Below, piece after piece: positions 15,668-23,668 of a stretch of 47,730 bases of DNA. A model generated the notes under the pieces. That model did not search any database. It was not told the DNA's origin and was given only the letters and a program-made list of their open reading frames with translations. This stretch comes from an uncultured Adlercreutzia sp. (lineage in GTDB: Bacteria; Actinomycetota; Coriobacteriia; Coriobacteriales; Eggerthellaceae). Within the stretch, counting starts at the first letter, position 1; every line of letters begins with the position of its first letter. Location: the NCBI GenBank assembly GCA_910589165.1, contig CAJUSP010000017.1:1-47730 (forward strand). The letters are read 5' to 3'. The position numbers and the translations under genes were made by a program.

Positions 15668-17446
15668 CTAGCCGACCGCCAGCGCCACGGGCCCCAAGGC
15701 CAGCGCCGGAACGAGCGTGAGCGCTCCCACGAGCACCACGATCACCATGAGCAGCACCACAAACAACGGGCTCGCCGTGGAAAGCGATCCGGTCGCCTGG
15801 GCCGCCGGCTCGCAAGCGGCGAAGCGCCCGGCCAGCGCCATGGTGCACCCCAGGGCCACCACACGCCCGAGAATCATCTCTGCGCCCAGAACCCCGTTGG
15901 CCCAAGGCGTGTCGGCGTTGAAACCGCCCAAAGCCGACCCGTTGTTTGCCCCGGTTGAAACTGCCGCGTAGAACGCGTTGGCGAACCCCTCGGGCCCCCC
16001 GCCGCCGACGGTCTGGGCCGCCGCGGGCACCAGCACGAGCACCGCCGCGCCGGCAAGCATCAACAGCGAGGGCGCCACGGCCATTACCACAGCTAGGCGC
16101 ATCTCAGCCGGCCCGATCTTCTTCCCCAGGTATTCCGGGGCGCGGCCCACCATAAGGCTCGCGATGAACACCGTGAGGATGGTGAAGCCGAGCAGGCTCG
16201 CCAGCCCCGTGCCCACACCGCCGCCGACTACCTCACCCACGCCCATGAACACGAGCGGCACCACCAGGCCGAGCGGGGTGAGCCCGGCCAGCGAGCCGTT
16301 GGACGAGCCGTTGGCCGCCGCCGTGGTAAGCGCCGTCCACAGCGCCGTGGCCCCGGTGCCAATGCGCACCTCCTTGCCCTCCATGTTCCCTGCCGACTGG
16401 CCCACGTTCCCGGTGTAGACGGCACCGCCGTCGGACAGCTGCGGCGTAGCGGCGAACTCGGCGGCAATAAGCGCCGTCACGCCGACGCCCAGCAGCGCCA
16501 GCACCGCCGCCATGAGCGCGCGGCCCTGGCGTCGATCGGCCACCATGCGCCCGAAGCAGAAGATGAGGGTCAGCGGCAGCAGCATGATAGCGCCGCACTG
16601 CAGCAGGTTAGTGAACGGCGTGGGGTTCTCCAGCGACGAGGCGGAGTTCGCCCCGTTGAAGCCGCCGCCGTTGGTGCCGATCTGCTTGATGGACACCTGC
16701 GAGGCCTGGGGGCCCAACGGCACCACCGCCTCGGTCACATCCCGCACCGCGCTCGGGTCGTCGGCGGCCACCACGTTGCCTTCCCCATCCACGGCCACCG
16801 GCTCGATAAGCTGCACCGTCTCATAGGGCTCGAGGGTCTGCGGAATGCCCTCGGCCATGCCCGCGATGCAGCCGACAAGGGCCAAGGGCACGAGCACGTA
16901 GATGAGCGCCCGCGTCACATCGACGAAGAAATTCCCCACCGCTTCCCCGCCCCGGGACCACAAGCCCCGCATGAGGGCGAAGGCCGCAGCGATGCCCACC
17001 GCGGGCGAGAGGAAGTTCTCGACGGTGAGCCCCACCGCCTGAGAGAAATAACTCAGGTGCGACTCGCCGGCCACGGCCTGCCAGTCGGTGTTGGTGGCGA
17101 AGCTCGCCGCCACGTTGAAGGCCGTGTCGGCGGGAAGCCCCGGCAGCTCTTCCGGATTCGCCGGCAGCACACCTTGGAGCAGCAGGATGCCGAACAGGCC
17201 CGCGCATCCCACGGCCGTCAGCGCCAGCGCGCACAGCAGGTAGCGCTTCCACCCCATGGGGGCCTCGTCGTCGGCGCCAACCAGGCGCTCGCAACCCCGC
17301 TCGAGGGGCCCGAGCACGCGCCGCGCCGTCATGGGGCAGCCTTCCATGGCCTTCACCACGTAGTTTGAGAAGGGCAGCGCAAGCGCTGTCACCGCCGCCA
17401 CCAACACAGCGGCCTCCAGCAGCGCCTGGCCCACGACCGCGCCCAT
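15668..17446 (-). CDS. kdpA: Potassium-transporting ATPase channel subunit KdpA
   Basis: 592 residues with about ten membrane segments. The four selectivity-filter loops of the Trk/KdpA superfamily can be seen: NTDWQ, GTNGGGFNGANSAS, SNGSLAG and GANNGSALGGF. The protein is the high-affinity potassium pathway of the Kdp complex. Its ATG shares one base with the stop codon of kdpF (TAATG), indicating coupled translation. Confidence 0.96.
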   Translation of the reverse strand: MGAVVGQALLEAAVLVAAVTALALPFSNYVVKAMEGCPMTARRVLGPLERGCERLVGADDEAPMGWKRYLLCALALTAVGCAGLFGILLLQGVLPANPEELPGLPADTAFNVAASFATNTDWQAVAGESHLSYFSQAVGLTVENFLSPAVGIAAAFALMRGLWSRGGEAVGNFFVDVTRALIYVLVPLALVGCIAGMAEGIPQTLEPYETVQLIEPVAVDGEGNVVAADDPSAVRDVTEAVVPLGPQASQVSIKQIGTNGGGFNGANSASSLENPTPFTNLLQCGAIMLLPLTLIFCFGRMVADRRQGRALMAAVLALLGVGVTALIAAEFAATPQLSDGGAVYTGNVGQSAGNMEGKEVRIGTGATALWTALTTAAANGSSNGSLAGLTPLGLVVPLVFMGVGEVVGGGVGTGLASLLGFTILTVFIASLMVGRAPEYLGKKIGPAEMRLAVVMAVAPSLLMLAGAAVLVLVPAAAQTVGGGGPEGFANAFYAAVSTGANNGSALGGFNADTPWANGVLGAEMILGRVVALGCTMALAGRFAACEPAAQATGSLSTASPLFVVLLMVIVVLVGALTLVPALALGPVALAVG

Positions 17447-17535
17447 TACCGGTCACCGCCCCTTACGAGCAGCACCGCCAGATACGCCATCGCGGCAATG
17501 CCCAGCACGCCGACGATTGCCGTCACCACAGCCAT
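17446..17535 (-). CDS. kdpF: Small Kdp complex subunit KdpF
   Basis: 29 residues, a single membrane helix: MAVVTAIVGVLGIAAMAYLA followed by VLLVRGGDR. The ATG is at 17533-17535 with GGAAAGG upstream, and the TAA overlaps the kdpA start. Size, hydrophobicity and position immediately before kdpA are those of KdpF, which stabilises the KdpABC complex. Confidence 0.88.
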   Translation of the reverse strand: MAVVTAIVGVLGIAAMAYLAVLLVRGGDR

Positions 17536-17613
17536 GACCGCTTCCTTTCCACAGGGCCCCGCAGGGCCTTTTCCCGATGAAAAGAAGGGTATGGCAACGG
17601 GTTTAAATGCGCC

Positions 17614-17650
17614 GTTAAGGTTGAGCCCGTCGCATTAAGGCGGTATTAAG
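17614..17650 (-). promoter_or_regulatory. Candidate KdpE binding repeats upstream of kdpF
   Basis: TTAAG occurs three times: 17615-17619, 17635-17639 and 17646-17650. The last two, as ATTAAG, are exactly 11 bp apart, one helical turn, as expected for an OmpR/PhoB-type regulator such as KdpE. They lie 79-120 bp before the kdpF start in the 122-bp gap behind the TsaB-RimI-TsaD gene. Assignment to KdpE is inference. Confidence 0.5.
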
Positions 17651-17657
17651 ATGCAGT

Positions 17658-20267
17658 CTAGTAGGGCTCTTCCAAGTCGCCGTGGGCAGCCGCGTCGGTG
17701 TCCAGGGGCGAGAAGCGGGCCTCACGGAAGCGGTCGAGGGCCACTTCCGCGATCATGCCGGCGTTGTCGCCGCAAGAGGCCAGCGGCGGCATGACCAGGC
17801 GCACGCCCTCCTCGGCGCACATCTTCTCGTAGGCGGCGCGCAGCAAGGGGTTCGCGGCCACGCCGCCACCCAGGCAGAAGGTGGGCGCGCCGGTCTCGCG
17901 CAGGGCGGTGCAGGCCTTCGCCACCTGCACGTCCACTACCGCGGCCTCGAAGCTGGCGCAGATGTCGGGCACGTTCAGCTCGCGGCCGGCCTCGCGCTCG
18001 CCGTTGATGTAGGTGACCACGGCGGTTTTCAGGCCGGAAAGCGAGAAGCGCAAATCGCCCGAGTGCAGCATGGCCCGCGGGAAGGCGATGGCTTCCGGGT
18101 TGCCCTCGGCGGCGAACTTCGAGACGACCGGGCCGCCGGGGTAGCCGAGCCCCAGCGCCTTGGCCACCTTGTCGAAGGCCTCGCCCACCGCGTCGTCGAT
18201 GGTGGTGCCGAGCACCTGGTATTCGCCCCAATCGGCCATGTACACGAGCATGGTGTTGCCGCCCGAGACGAGCGATACCACGGCCGGCGGCGCGAAGTCG
18301 GGCAGGCCGATCTTGTTCGCGTAGAGGTGCCCTTCCAGGTGGTTCACGATGATGAAGGGCTTGTCGGCGCCCCAGGCTGCGCCCTTGGCGAAGGCCACGC
18401 CCACCACGAGCGCTCCCACGAGGCCGGGCGCGTAGGTGACCGACACGGCATCGAGATCGCGCCAGCGCAGGCGGCCCTCCCCCAGCGCGGCCGCGGCGCG
18501 GTCCAGGCAGTCGTCGCACACGCCGCAGATGGCCTCGATGTGCTTGCGGCTGGCAATTTCGGGAACCACGCCGCCGAAGCGGGCATGGAAATCGACCTGG
18601 GAGGCCACCACGTCGGAGAGCAGCGTGCCCGCACCGTCGATGACAGCGGCAGCCGTCTCGTCGCAGGAGGATTCGATAGCCAGAATGAGGGGTCGGGTGC
18701 CCGCACTCCCCGGGAACGAAGTGTCCCCACCCGTAGGGCAAGGGCCATGCCCTTGCCGCTCGTCCGACGAAGACAGATTGTCCTTGTTGAACGGAAGGGG
18801 CATGGCCCCTTCCCTACGGGCGACATGGAAGGCGGGGGCGCCGTTGGGGACGGCTTTCAACACCTCGGTGGGCAGGGGGCCCTGCATGATGACGGCGTCT
18901 TCGCCGTCGGAATAGTAGCGGGGGCGGCGTCCCAGGCTCTGATAGCCCAGCGCCTCGTAGAGCGCCTGGGCGCCGGTGTTGGAGGCTCGCACCTCCAACG
19001 AGCTCGTGCGAGCGCCCAGGTTGCGGGCGTCGTCGGCTACCCGCGCCAGCAGGGCGCGCGCGATACCGTGGCGGCGCCATGCGGGGCTCACGCCCACCTT
19101 CAGCACCTGCACGTCCCCGTCGACCACCCAGCCGCCGGCATAGCCCACCAGCGGCGCCTCCGCAGAAAGGGGCATCTTCGGGTCGGCGGCATAGGCGGCC
19201 CACCACACGCGGTCGGCGCGGCCCAGCTCGTCGGCCACCAGGACCTCGTTCCACGCATCCGATCCCATCACCCGGGCTTCCAGCGCGGCCACCTCGGCCA
19301 CATGGCACGCATCAAGCGGCTTGTAGGCGATGCCCTCGCCATTGGCCCGGGCGTTGGCGATGGCCGTATCGTTCATAGTCACATGCTTGCTGCCGCGCTT
19401 GCCGGCCAGGGCGGCGTCAGCCCGGGCAAGCCGGGTGCGCTCGTTCTCCTCGGCATCGGAAAGCCGTGTGTACACCGGCAGCGCGAAGGCCGGATCGTGG
19501 CGGGCGGCATCGAAGGGGTCGCATTCCCCGGCGCGCCAGGCGGCCTGCACGGCCAGCAGCAGCCCGGCGCCCGTCGGCGCCCACAGCGCCTCGGGGGCCA
19601 GTGTGCCGGCGCCTTCGAACAAGTCGGCGTACTTGCGCAGAGCATCGCCGGCGATGAGGAGAGACGCAGGCGACGGGGCGGCCGAGGCGGGTACCGGGGA
19701 ATCTGCAGCATCGTTCTGCTCGAGCGGAAAGGGCATGGCCCTTTCCCTACGGGGGGTCTGCGAGTCATCTTGCGTGCTGTTCAGTTCTTCGGCGAAGGCT
19801 TCGGCTTTCACGACGCGGTCGTTGGTGAGGCGCTCGGCGCCATCGTCGGCCACGCGGTACTCTACGGGGTACACCTCGCGACGCATGGCGTCGGCCACCA
19901 CAAGGGCGCGACCCCGCTCGCCGGCCTGCCACAGGCCCCAGGCCACGGCATCGAGCGACGACACACCCACCAGCCCCACTTCGAGGGAACTGGCAATGCC
20001 CTTCGCCGTGGCCATGGCAATGCGCACCCCGGTGAACGACCCGGGCCCGCGCCCCACCGCCACGCACGCGATGGCCTCGCGAGCCACCCCCGCGCTAGCG
20101 CACAGCTTATCGATGCGGGGCAGCAGCTGCGTGTTCGACGCCCGCCGCGCCTCCACCTCCACGCAAGCCACGGGCACCACCGCGCGCTCTTCGGCACGCA
20201 GCTCGCCCAGCCCGATGGCAATCACTTCGTTGGCAGTATCAAAAGCAAGGAGGTAGCGCTCGGTCAC
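17658..20267 (-). CDS. tsaD: TsaB-RimI-TsaD fusion protein (t6A synthesis plus N-acetyltransferase)
   Basis: 869 residues from GTG 20265-20267. TsaB about 1-285 (AFDTANEVIAIGLGE; GRGPGSFTGVRIAMATAKGI). RimI-type acetyltransferase about 298-465 (VQVLKVGVSPAWRRHGIARA; EVRASNTGAQALYEALGYQS). TsaD about 526-869 (LILAIESSCDETAAAVID; metal site NHLEGHLYANKIG; TIDDAVGEAFDKVAKALGLG; SCGDNAGMIAEVAL). TsaB and TsaD with TsaE transfer threonylcarbamoyl to A37 of tRNA; RimI acetylates ribosomal protein S18. These are normally three neighbouring genes; here one frame covers all. Palindromic repeats interrupt the frame at 19725-19752 (a TsaB loop) and 18731-18819 (the linker before TsaD). An internal ATG at 19374-19376 could also start the RimI part separately. 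Confidence 0.93.
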   Translation of the reverse strand: MTERYLLAFDTANEVIAIGLGELRAEERAVVPVACVEVEARRASNTQLLPRIDKLCASAGVAREAIACVAVGRGPGSFTGVRIAMATAKGIASSLEVGLVGVSSLDAVAWGLWQAGERGRALVVADAMRREVYPVEYRVADDGAERLTNDRVVKAEAFAEELNSTQDDSQTPRRERAMPFPLEQNDAADSPVPASAAPSPASLLIAGDALRKYADLFEGAGTLAPEALWAPTGAGLLLAVQAAWRAGECDPFDAARHDPAFALPVYTRLSDAEENERTRLARADAALAGKRGSKHVTMNDTAIANARANGEGIAYKPLDACHVAEVAALEARVMGSDAWNEVLVADELGRADRVWWAAYAADPKMPLSAEAPLVGYAGGWVVDGDVQVLKVGVSPAWRRHGIARALLARVADDARNLGARTSSLEVRASNTGAQALYEALGYQSLGRRPRYYSDGEDAVIMQGPLPTEVLKAVPNGAPAFHVARREGAMPLPFNKDNLSSSDERQGHGPCPTGGDTSFPGSAGTRPLILAIESSCDETAAAVIDGAGTLLSDVVASQVDFHARFGGVVPEIASRKHIEAICGVCDDCLDRAAAALGEGRLRWRDLDAVSVTYAPGLVGALVVGVAFAKGAAWGADKPFIIVNHLEGHLYANKIGLPDFAPPAVVSLVSGGNTMLVYMADWGEYQVLGTTIDDAVGEAFDKVAKALGLGYPGGPVVSKFAAEGNPEAIAFPRAMLHSGDLRFSLSGLKTAVVTYINGEREAGRELNVPDICASFEAAVVDVQVAKACTALRETGAPTFCLGGGVAANPLLRAAYEKMCAEEGVRLVMPPLASCGDNAGMIAEVALDRFREARFSPLDTDAAAHGDLEEPY
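18731..18819. repeat. Inverted pair of CCGTAGGG palindromic repeats inside the tsaD linker
   Basis: Left element: CCGTA before the palindrome GGCAAGGGC / GCCCTTGCC (18737-18757, 9-bp stem, CAT loop). Right element: palindrome GGAAGGGGC / GCCCCTTCC (18793-18813, ATG loop) ending in CTACGG. The two point towards each other across about 35 bp, as in REP-pair (REPIN) elements. Both are translated in frame (residues about 484-513) between the RimI and TsaD domains. Confidence 0.85.
19725..19752. repeat. CCGTAGGG palindromic repeat inside the TsaB domain
   Basis: GGAAAGGGC / GCCCTTTCC (19726-19746, 9-bp stem, ATG loop) followed by CTACGG. It encodes RREGAMPLP-like residues, here RRERAMPFP, at about 172-181, between EELNSTQDDSQ and the polar segment before LLIAGDALRKY. 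Confidence 0.85.
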
Positions 20268-20359
20268 AGGGATTCCTTCAACGGGGTTCCATACAAGATT
20301 CAGCGCGAACCATGATAGCGGAATATCTCCTCATTCGTCATTTCGCGACATCTTGGCTG

Positions 20360-20478
20360 CGGAATTGCGTTTTGGAACATCTTGCGCCCGCAAGAAGGCA
20401 ACCAGAGGGCGAAAACATCTTCCAAAACGTCAATCGAGCGCCACCGATAGCGATAGCGTCTTCCAAAACGCAATTCCG
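20360..20478. repeat. 18-bp perfect inverted repeat between tsaE and the tsaBD fusion
   Basis: CGGAATTGCGTTTTGGAA (20360-20377) is the exact reverse complement of 20461-20478. A third partial copy, TCTTCCAAAACG, lies at about 20418-20429, and ACATCTTG is repeated at 20348 and 20378. The 244-bp gap 20268-20511 holds no other recognisable feature. Confidence 0.75.
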
Positions 20479-20511
20479 GCGCCACGGGAGCGCAAGCGCA
20501 GCACCAGGCGC

Positions 20512-21024
20512 CTACAGCGTGCACTTGCCGAGGCGCGCCTTGGAGTCGTTGGCCCACACGCACAAAAGCTGGCGGCTCCGCTTCCCGTAGGAGTGGGCGA
20601 CCACGCGGCGCGTGCCCTGGGCATCGGCGGTGATGGTGATTTCCAAATAGTCGTAGGGCATGTCCTCGGGGAACTTCTCAGCCCATTCCACGAAGGCCAC
20701 CCCGTCGCCGTAGCCGTCGATGGCGCTGTAGTAGTCGATGTCCTCCAGCTGCCAGGGCTCGTCGAGGCGGTACAGATCGTAGTGGTACAGCGGCAGGCGC
20801 CCGTCGTGGTACTCCAGCAGAATGTTGAACGTGGGACTCGTTACCACGCCGCGCACGCCGAGGGCCGCGGCCACGCCCTGCACGAACTGGGTCTTCCCCG
20901 CGCCCAAATCGCCGTTGAGCACAATGGCGTCGCCGGCATGCAAGTAGGGCGCCAGCGTGGCCGCCAGCTGCTTGGTGGCCTCGGGGGTCGTGGTGGTGCG
21001 CGCGTATGTCAGTCCGTTTGCCAT
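20512..21024 (-). CDS. tsaE: tRNA threonylcarbamoyladenosine ATPase TsaE
   Basis: 170 residues. Walker A NGDLGAGKTQFVQGVAAALG near residue 38, then TSPTFNILLEY, HYDLYRLDEP and EWAEKFPEDMPYDYLEI, which together identify TsaE/YjeE. It is the ATPase that resets the TsaB-TsaD complex during t6A synthesis. It sits 12 nt after focA with only a weak ribosome site, which suggests translation from a shared transcript. TsaC is not in the window. Confidence 0.95.
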   Translation of the reverse strand: MANGLTYARTTTTPEATKQLAATLAPYLHAGDAIVLNGDLGAGKTQFVQGVAAALGVRGVVTSPTFNILLEYHDGRLPLYHYDLYRLDEPWQLEDIDYYSAIDGYGDGVAFVEWAEKFPEDMPYDYLEITITADAQGTRRVVAHSYGKRSRQLLCVWANDSKARLGKCTL

Positions 21025-21036
21025 AGGGACAGTGTA

Positions 21037-21855
21037 CTACTTCTCCTTCGTGCCGTGGCAGGCGTACATGACCAGGCCCACAACTACGCCGCCGACGATA
21101 TTGCCCAGCGTCACCGGAATAAGGTTCGCGAAGAAAAAGTCGCCGAAGTTGAGCGCGGCCACGTTGATGCCGGCCGCGTCGATCAGCCCCGTGTAGGCCG
21201 GGTTCAGGTACGCGAAGATGCCCGCCGGAATGTAGTACATATTGGCGACACAGTGCTCGAAGCCGCACAGCACGAACCCCATAATGGGGAAGAAGATGGC
21301 CCAAATCTTGCCCGCCGTGTCGTGGGCCGTGTTCGCCATGTACACTGCGATGCACACGAGCAGGTTGCAGAAAATGGCCAGCACGAAGGCGTTCGCCCAA
21401 GGCAGGCTGTTCTTGCTGGCCGCCACTTTCGCCGTGTATACCGCCAAGTCGCCCCCGCCGATGTTCAGCTGGCCGAAGAACGCCATGAGCGCCGCCAGCG
21501 CCACCGCGCCCACGAAATTGCCCAGGAACACGAGGCCCCAGTTGCGCAGCAGCAGCTTCCAGGTGATCTTGCCGGAAACAGCCGCCGTCACCATAAGCGC
21601 GTTGCCCGTGAACAGCTCGGTGCCCAGAAGCACCACCATCATCAGGCCAACAGGGAAGATGAGGCCGGAAACCAGGCGCACCATGCCGGCGTCTTCAAGG
21701 GCGTGGGCCGCCGTCGAGGAGGCCACGGCGCCCAGGCCGATGAACAGGCCCGCAGCCACGGCCAAAAGGAATATCCGCCAGGCCGGCGAGGTCGCCTTCG
21801 CAATGGAGGCCTTGGCGTAGTTGTCGGTAATCTCGGTAGGGGTGAAGATGGGCAT
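21037..21855 (-). CDS. focA: Formate/nitrite transporter family channel, probably formate
   Basis: 272 residues from ATG 21853-21855 (GGAAGGGAAT upstream; a longer frame has no ribosome site). It has six hydrophobic segments with FNT signatures: GLFIGLGAVASSTAAH, LGTELFTGNALMVTAA, GNFVGAVALAALM, GFEHCVANMYYIPAGI and LGNIVGGVVVGLVMY, including the conserved pore histidine in GFEHCVANM. FNT channels carry formate, nitrite or related anions. The neighbours folD, fchA and formate-THF ligase favour formate as substrate. The symbol focA is a context-based choice. Confidence 0.9.
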   Translation of the reverse strand: MPIFTPTEITDNYAKASIAKATSPAWRIFLLAVAAGLFIGLGAVASSTAAHALEDAGMVRLVSGLIFPVGLMMVVLLGTELFTGNALMVTAAVSGKITWKLLLRNWGLVFLGNFVGAVALAALMAFFGQLNIGGGDLAVYTAKVAASKNSLPWANAFVLAIFCNLLVCIAVYMANTAHDTAGKIWAIFFPIMGFVLCGFEHCVANMYYIPAGIFAYLNPAYTGLIDAAGINVAALNFGDFFFANLIPVTLGNIVGGVVVGLVMYACHGTKEK

Positions 21856-21958
21856 GGCGATTCCCTTCCAATACGTGCTTTGCCCCATCATTTCACGGAA
21901 CGCGCGCATCGGGCGGGGCTCATCGACCAGCGGCCCTGTGGGGGCGGAAAGGGCGCGC

Positions 21959-22819
21959 TCAGCGGCTGGCGGCCCGCTCGGCGGCGGCCACCACGTGGGC
22001 CATGGTGACGCTCGTGGTCACCGAGCCCAAGCCGCCCGGCACCGGCGTGATGGCGCCCCCGTCACCCAGCACCGGCTCGACGGCGGCGAAGTCCACATCG
22101 CCGCAGAGCTCGCCGTCGGCGAAGTTGATGCCCACATCGAGCACCACCTGGCCCGGCGAGAAGTACTCAGGCCCGTAGGCGCGGGCGCGCCCCGTGGCGC
22201 ACACGACGATGTCGGCCTCACGGGTATGGGCCGCAGCGTCGGCAGTACGGGAGTGGGCCAGAGTCACCGTGGCATGGCGGGCAAGCATCATGCAGGCCAC
22301 CGGGCGCCCGATCACCAGACTGCGGCCGAGCACCACGACGCTCTTGCCCTCGAGCGGGATACCGTAGAAGTCGAGCATCTCAAGGCAGGCCTGGGCCGTG
22401 GCCGGCGGGAAGCCCTCGCCGGTATCGGCGAACACACCGGCCAGCGATGCCGAGGAGATGCCGTCGATGTCCTTCTCGGGAGCCAGCCGATCGCACACGG
22501 CGCGCTCGTCAATGCCCGCAGGCAGCGGGCGGAAGAGCAGGCAACCGTGAAGGGCATCGTCGGCGTTCACCTCGTCGATGACGGCCTCCAGGGCCGCCTG
22601 GCTGGCATCGGCCGGCAATGCGAAGGTGCGCACGGCGATGCCGAGCCCCTCGGCGCGTTTCACCGCGGCGCGCTCGTAGGACAGATCGTCGGGACGCTCA
22701 CCCACCCGCACGATAGCGAGGGTGGGCGTGATGCCGTGCTCTTTCAACGTCTCTACGCGCGCGGTCAGGTCGTCGCGCATCGCGGCGACGACTTCCTTGC
22801 CGGTTAGCATCTGCGTCAT
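21959..22819 (-). CDS. folD: Methylene-THF dehydrogenase FolD, probably lacking cyclohydrolase activity
   Basis: 286 residues from ATG 22817-22819 (AGAAAGG upstream). Catalytic N-terminal domain up to about residue 120, then the NAD(P)-binding domain with VVVLGRSLVIGRPVA and DVGINFADGELCGDVDF; PGGLGSVTTSVTMAHVV closes the protein. In bifunctional FolD the motif is Y-x-x-x-K-x-K; here it reads Y48-E-R-A-A52-V-K54, so the catalytic lysine is alanine. Mutation of that lysine in human MTHFD1 abolishes cyclohydrolase but keeps dehydrogenase activity. The adjacent fchA gene probably supplies the missing step. Confidence 0.93.
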   Translation of the reverse strand: MTQMLTGKEVVAAMRDDLTARVETLKEHGITPTLAIVRVGERPDDLSYERAAVKRAEGLGIAVRTFALPADASQAALEAVIDEVNADDALHGCLLFRPLPAGIDERAVCDRLAPEKDIDGISSASLAGVFADTGEGFPPATAQACLEMLDFYGIPLEGKSVVVLGRSLVIGRPVACMMLARHATVTLAHSRTADAAAHTREADIVVCATGRARAYGPEYFSPGQVVLDVGINFADGELCGDVDFAAVEPVLGDGGAITPVPGGLGSVTTSVTMAHVVAAAERAASR

Positions 22820-22965
22820 CGGTAGCCTTTCTCTTCTGCGGGGGTGATCGATCACACCGCAAAACCGCATTTTCCAGGCCAGCTTCTGAGCTGGTATTTC
22901 TCTAGTTTTCGCAGGTCAAAATGCCAGTTTGAAATGTCCTGAAAACACCGGTTCTGCGACTGCCT

Positions 22966-23583
22966 TTAAGCGGAAAGCCGTTGTACGACTTCCCCGTACA
23001 CCTCGTCGGCCAAAGGAACGCCTGCGGCCAGCAAATCTTCCATGTCGTTGCGGTAGGAAGCGGCACGGTCGGCATCGGCCATAGAGCCGATATTGATGAC
23101 CACGTTCAGGCTCGCCGCCTGCAGCGCCGCCTTCGCGAGCACGGCGGCCGCCCCCGCATCGGACAGGGCCATCACCGAGCCGTGGCGCGCCAGAAAGACA
23201 CAGGACTCGACGACTTCCACGCACTGGCGCATGATTTCCAGCGGCACCTCGCACGCGTCAACGAGAGCCGCTTGCAGCGCCGCTTGCTGGGCCGCGGCCT
23301 CCTCCTCGGTCGCCCGCGGCAGGCGGTAGGCCGCCGCCAGCGGCTCGAAGGCGCGGGCGTCCTCGCCGATAAGCTCCAGCAGGCGCCGGCGCGTGTCCGC
23401 CAGTTCCACGAGCTCGCTTTGCACGCGTTCCTCCACCGCGGCGTACTTCTTCTTCCCCACGGTAAGGTTGCCCACCATAGAAGCCAAAGCCGAGGCCAAC
23501 GCACCCGCATAGGCCGACGCCCCTCCCCCGCCCGGGGTCGGCGCCGCCGAAGCCAGCGCCTCCACAAACTCCGTATCCACCAT
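22966..23583 (-). CDS. fchA: Methenyl-THF cyclohydrolase (FTCD cyclodeaminase family)
   Basis: 205 residues, all helical, matching the formiminotransferase-cyclodeaminase C-terminal family: ASAAPTPGGGGASAYAGALA, ASMVGNLTVGKKKYAAVEER, and LNVVINIGSMADADRAASYR. Standing alone next to formate-THF ligase and folD, this family acts as methenyl-THF cyclohydrolase (FchA), converting formyl-THF to methenyl-THF. Formimino-THF cyclodeaminase activity is the alternative, but no histidine-degradation genes are present. The 146-bp gap to folD contains a short hairpin (22879-22894) of unknown role. Confidence 0.9.
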   Translation of the reverse strand: MVDTEFVEALASAAPTPGGGGASAYAGALASALASMVGNLTVGKKKYAAVEERVQSELVELADTRRRLLELIGEDARAFEPLAAAYRLPRATEEEAAAQQAALQAALVDACEVPLEIMRQCVEVVESCVFLARHGSVMALSDAGAAAVLAKAALQAASLNVVINIGSMADADRAASYRNDMEDLLAAGVPLADEVYGEVVQRLSA

Positions 23584-23603
23584 CGTCGCATCCTTTTCCT
23601 CAA

Positions 23604-23646
23604 CGTCGAACGGCCCCCAGCATAAAGGACTGAGGGCCGTTCGACG
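23604..23646. other. 13-bp perfect hairpin between fhs and fchA
   Basis: CGTCGAACGGCCC (23604-23616) pairs exactly with 23634-23646 around a 17-nt loop. On the transcribed strand it is followed by TTGAGGAAAAGG, which is not a T tract, so it is more likely an mRNA stability or processing element, or a leaky terminator, than a strong terminator. Confidence 0.6.
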
Positions 23647-23668
23647 GAATCGACACTAAATTCTCGGT

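Noticed and set aside
18260..18300. SGGNT in TsaD in place of the common SGGHT as an inactivating change
   Set aside because: Archaeal Kae1 proteins carry the same asparagine, and the metal-binding NHLEGHL and CGDN motifs are intact, so activity is expected.
17682..20315. Plus-strand open frame of 877 codons opposite the TsaB-RimI-TsaD gene
   Set aside because: The minus strand carries all known motifs; this frame shows none.
22879..22894. Short hairpin CCAGCT-TCTG-AGCTGG upstream of folD as a terminator
   Set aside because: The stem is only 6 bp and no T tract follows on the transcribed strand.
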